Virus record (IMG/VR): IMGVR_UViG_3300044846_004119
Coordinates: 62,001 to 126,000 of that record
Strand: one strand, 5' to 3'
From: a virus
DNA: 64,000 bases
Both the position numbers and the translations under genes were made by a program. This document shows, piece after piece, positions 61,965 to 64,000 of the stretch. Position 1 is the stretch's first letter. Every line of letters begins with the position of its first letter. The notes under the pieces were generated by a model that saw only the letters and a list, made by a program, of their open reading frames with translations, did not search any database and was not told the origin of the DNA.

Positions 61965-63731
61965 ATGAAAGAAATTTATTCATATACTTTGACGGATTAC
62001 ACCACGATAAAATTCGAGGGTACTAATGATTTATGTTTTGATAAACATGAGACTGTGAATCCATTGGGGGATGACGAACCATTAAAGAAAAAAGTTACAC
62101 TATCAACCGATGATTGGGATGGAGGGTATTATGGTAAATTTAAACAAGAATCTGTTAGTGAAGACAAAGAGGATTTTATTAAAAACTATGGTAATCCTTT
62201 ATGTACTGTAAGGTTGTACAGAAGAACCATTGTTGTTACTGAGAAGGATAATAAGATTGCTTTAAAAATATTTGAATATAACCGAGTTAGGATTAAGGCG
62301 ACCAAATATTTTAGGTTATCAACAAGAGTTGAATTTCTAACATTTAATCATACAACAAATTCATTATATACGGGTTATATTCTAGACTATCATAAAAAAA
62401 GAAAGTGTCGTAAAAAAATTAGAAGGTGTATTTTTGCTGAAGACCCAATTAATCGTTTTCGTTCTTTAATAAATTCTTTATTTGGTGACTACAATAAAAA
62501 AGTTATTGAACCTAAAATTTGGGGGAGGTCTGATTTAATTAATCATATTATTAATTTGTTTGTTAACTCAATCCCTGGCACTGAAAAATACCCTGAATTA
62601 TCACCTGAGTTAAAATTATATAAACGATACTTAGATTATTCGGGTATTAAATTCTCAAACAATTGGAGTTCGTTTATATTATATAATCCACAACCTAAAA
62701 AGGTTGAGTTGGTTAAGAATGGTATGAAATATATTGATACTATTATTAGTAACGCAGGTCTTAATGGAGATAAACTTAAACGTGTATTACATAAAGTAAA
62801 ACAATGTGATTTTACAACATTATCTTATACTTATGAGGTTTTTGGTAAGAATTTTATAATGTCACAAAATGACGATATCATTAAAAAAATGATTGAAAAC
62901 TCCGTGGTTAACGGTAGTGGCGTACAGGTTAATTTTACTAACAAGGAAAACCAAAACTCGTTCGATATCTTCAAGTTAGTATTAGATGGACAAATAAATT
63001 ATAATACCTTCCATGACCATTTAAACTTTCATAATTTCTTAAATAATTTAGAAACAATTAAGTGGAAGTCTTCTAATTACGAAGACTTTATGGATGAACA
63101 CTTTGAGTGGTCAGAAAAACAAGCGTTCTATACGTCAGGTGACTTTAAAAGATATTATGGTGAGAAGTTTAAGTCAGAAGTTGAAAGACCGTTATTGGGT
63201 GTAAATGTTCATTTTCCTGTTTTATTGACCACTAGTAAAGAATATAATAAAGAATCTTTCATACAGTCTAATTGTGTTAAAACTTATATTAAAAAACCAC
63301 ACTCAGTTATTGTATCTTTAAGAAGAGATAATGTTGATTCTGAATATAGAGTGACTATTGAATACTTTATTAAGTATAGTGGTGGTAAAGTAGTTGAATT
63401 GAAAAGAGTACAATCATTAGGTAAATTTAATTATAACTTTGGGGAAGATTGGTCAATTATTTTAGAAAACCTTGATAGACGAATAGATAACTTGGTTAAA
63501 AAAGAATTGTTTGTTTTACCTGAGATAGAATCTATATTTGGTCACAAAACAATCAAAAGTAAATTAGTTGAAATAGGCCCAAACCAATTTTATGATGTTC
63601 ATAACAGAGGTAGTGAAACTAAATTAGATTGGGATAATGATATGATATATAATGTTGCTTTAAAACAAAGTATATTTGATGATTTTGAACCTAATAATTT
63701 ACTAAATATGATTAATGAATTAGATTTTTAA
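61965..63731 (+). CDS. PcfJ-like domain protein, 588 aa
   Basis: The C-terminal region (about 405-500) carries KESFIQSNCVKTYIKKPHS, then VIVSLRR, an R-V-T-I-E-Y strand and LKRVQSLGKFN, which resembles the PcfJ family core (H/N-C-V-x-x-Y, I-x-S-L-R, T-x-E, Q-x-x-G-x-x-N). The N-terminal 380 residues are unrecognised and charged, with no membrane segment. PcfJ-like proteins occur on Bacteroidota mobile elements and phages, with unknown biochemical role. Pairs here with a DUF932 gene, which may be functionally linked. Confidence 0.6.
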   Translation: MKEIYSYTLTDYTTIKFEGTNDLCFDKHETVNPLGDDEPLKKKVTLSTDDWDGGYYGKFKQESVSEDKEDFIKNYGNPLCTVRLYRRTIVVTEKDNKIALKIFEYNRVRIKATKYFRLSTRVEFLTFNHTTNSLYTGYILDYHKKRKCRKKIRRCIFAEDPINRFRSLINSLFGDYNKKVIEPKIWGRSDLINHIINLFVNSIPGTEKYPELSPELKLYKRYLDYSGIKFSNNWSSFILYNPQPKKVELVKNGMKYIDTIISNAGLNGDKLKRVLHKVKQCDFTTLSYTYEVFGKNFIMSQNDDIIKKMIENSVVNGSGVQVNFTNKENQNSFDIFKLVLDGQINYNTFHDHLNFHNFLNNLETIKWKSSNYEDFMDEHFEWSEKQAFYTSGDFKRYYGEKFKSEVERPLLGVNVHFPVLLTTSKEYNKESFIQSNCVKTYIKKPHSVIVSLRRDNVDSEYRVTIEYFIKYSGGKVVELKRVQSLGKFNYNFGEDWSIILENLDRRIDNLVKKELFVLPEIESIFGHKTIKSKLVEIGPNQFYDVHNRGSETKLDWDNDMIYNVALKQSIFDDFEPNNLLNMINELDF

Positions 63732-63732
63732 G

Positions 63733-64000
63733 ATGAAAGAAATTCCTTTATTTTGTGTTGAAATGTTTACCAAAAAGTATGGTGTTCATCCTAGTTTTGT
63801 TGAGGTGATGTTACCATATTCAGAATCCGCAATTAAAACGGTAATTAAGAAATCGTATTTACTATGGTACAATGACTTTGTTAATGAGAAAGGTGAAGTG
63901 TTAACTAAAGACACGTTATATGAATACGATTCAACAGGAGTTCTTTTGTATTTTAAAAACGGTACTCATATATTTATATTAACAAAACCCGACAAGAAAA
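63733..64000 (+). CDS. Unknown protein, 3' end cut by window edge
   Basis: Starts at ATG 63733, one base after the preceding stop, and stays open to the edge (89 codons visible). It begins MKEIPLFCVEMFTKKYGVHP and shows an alpha/beta pattern with an aromatic segment (YLLWYNDFVNEKGE). No motif is recognised in the visible part; probably co-transcribed with the PcfJ-like gene. Confidence 0.65.
   Translation, partial: MKEIPLFCVEMFTKKYGVHPSFVEVMLPYSESAIKTVIKKSYLLWYNDFVNEKGEVLTKDTLYEYDSTGVLLYFKNGTHIFILTKPDKK

Noticed and set aside
1-64000. tRNA genes or alternative genetic code
   Set aside because: No cloverleaf was noticed in gaps, and TAA, TAG and TGA all act as normal stops at gene ends.

Overview
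The window is a contiguous piece of an AT-rich, T4-like (myovirus-type) phage genome whose host is most likely a member of the Bacteroidota (Flavobacteriia/Cytophagia-like). The T4 signature is the set gp32, UvsX, RNase H, gp41 helicase, NrdA/NrdB, gp25, gp6, gp46/gp47 and a primase. The host signature comes from SprB-type repeats (known from flavobacterial gliding adhesins), a Bacteroidota-style Hc1 histone-like protein, a Bacteroidota RpoD-like sigma factor, promoters matching the Bacteroidota pattern TTTG-N19/20-TAnnTTTG, and the general lack of Shine-Dalgarno sequences. The code is standard (TAA, TAG and TGA all end genes). No tRNA, CRISPR array, insertion sequence or integrase was seen, and no stretch over 300 bases lacks a gene.

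Layout: (1) 1-1440, tail end of a late/virion block. (2) 1480-9760, replication and nucleotide block: ssDNA-binding protein, recombinase, 5' nuclease, replicative helicase, ribonucleotide reductase. (3) 9820-34585, a 25-kb virion block: baseplate wedge gp25 and gp6, a 1828-residue giant protein, several unrecognised baseplate/tail proteins, a PKD protein, a SprB-repeat adhesin, a glycosyltransferase, further Thr/Pro-rich fibre proteins, and a RuvC-like nuclease at the end. (4) 34660-38565, a minus-strand island: a 1164-residue fibre with a very long TPTN-repeat stalk, plus one or two small genes. (5) 38650-49085, DNA metabolism and regulation: primase, ParB-like protein, PD-(D/E)XK nuclease, cysteine synthase, gp47/gp46 nuclease, RpoD-like sigma factor. 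(6) 49150-54870, membrane/lysis and head-associated proteins: amidase endolysin, spanin-like overlapping pair, acidic EF-hand-like protein. (7) 54900-64000, small overlapping genes, histone-like protein, DnaJ, Dam-type methylase, a leucine-rich-repeat protein, a DUF932 protein and a PcfJ-like protein.

How it seems to work together: three different promoter signals are visible. Host-like promoters precede the gp32, sigma, DnaJ and DUF932 genes. A TATTTATA/TATTTATC box sits 3-37 bases before the start codon of most virion genes on both strands and is a candidate late element. Strong hairpin-T terminators close several units, and one encloses the start codon of the next gene. Several otherwise unrelated proteins share a short N-terminal helix followed by an (I/L)-x-E site, like the capsid-targeting peptides cut by the T4 head protease. 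The host-recognition apparatus appears to rest on SprB/PKD beta-domains and mucin-like Thr/Pro stalks, with a glycosyltransferase encoded among them. Functions below are read from the translated sequence by motif recognition, without database searches.
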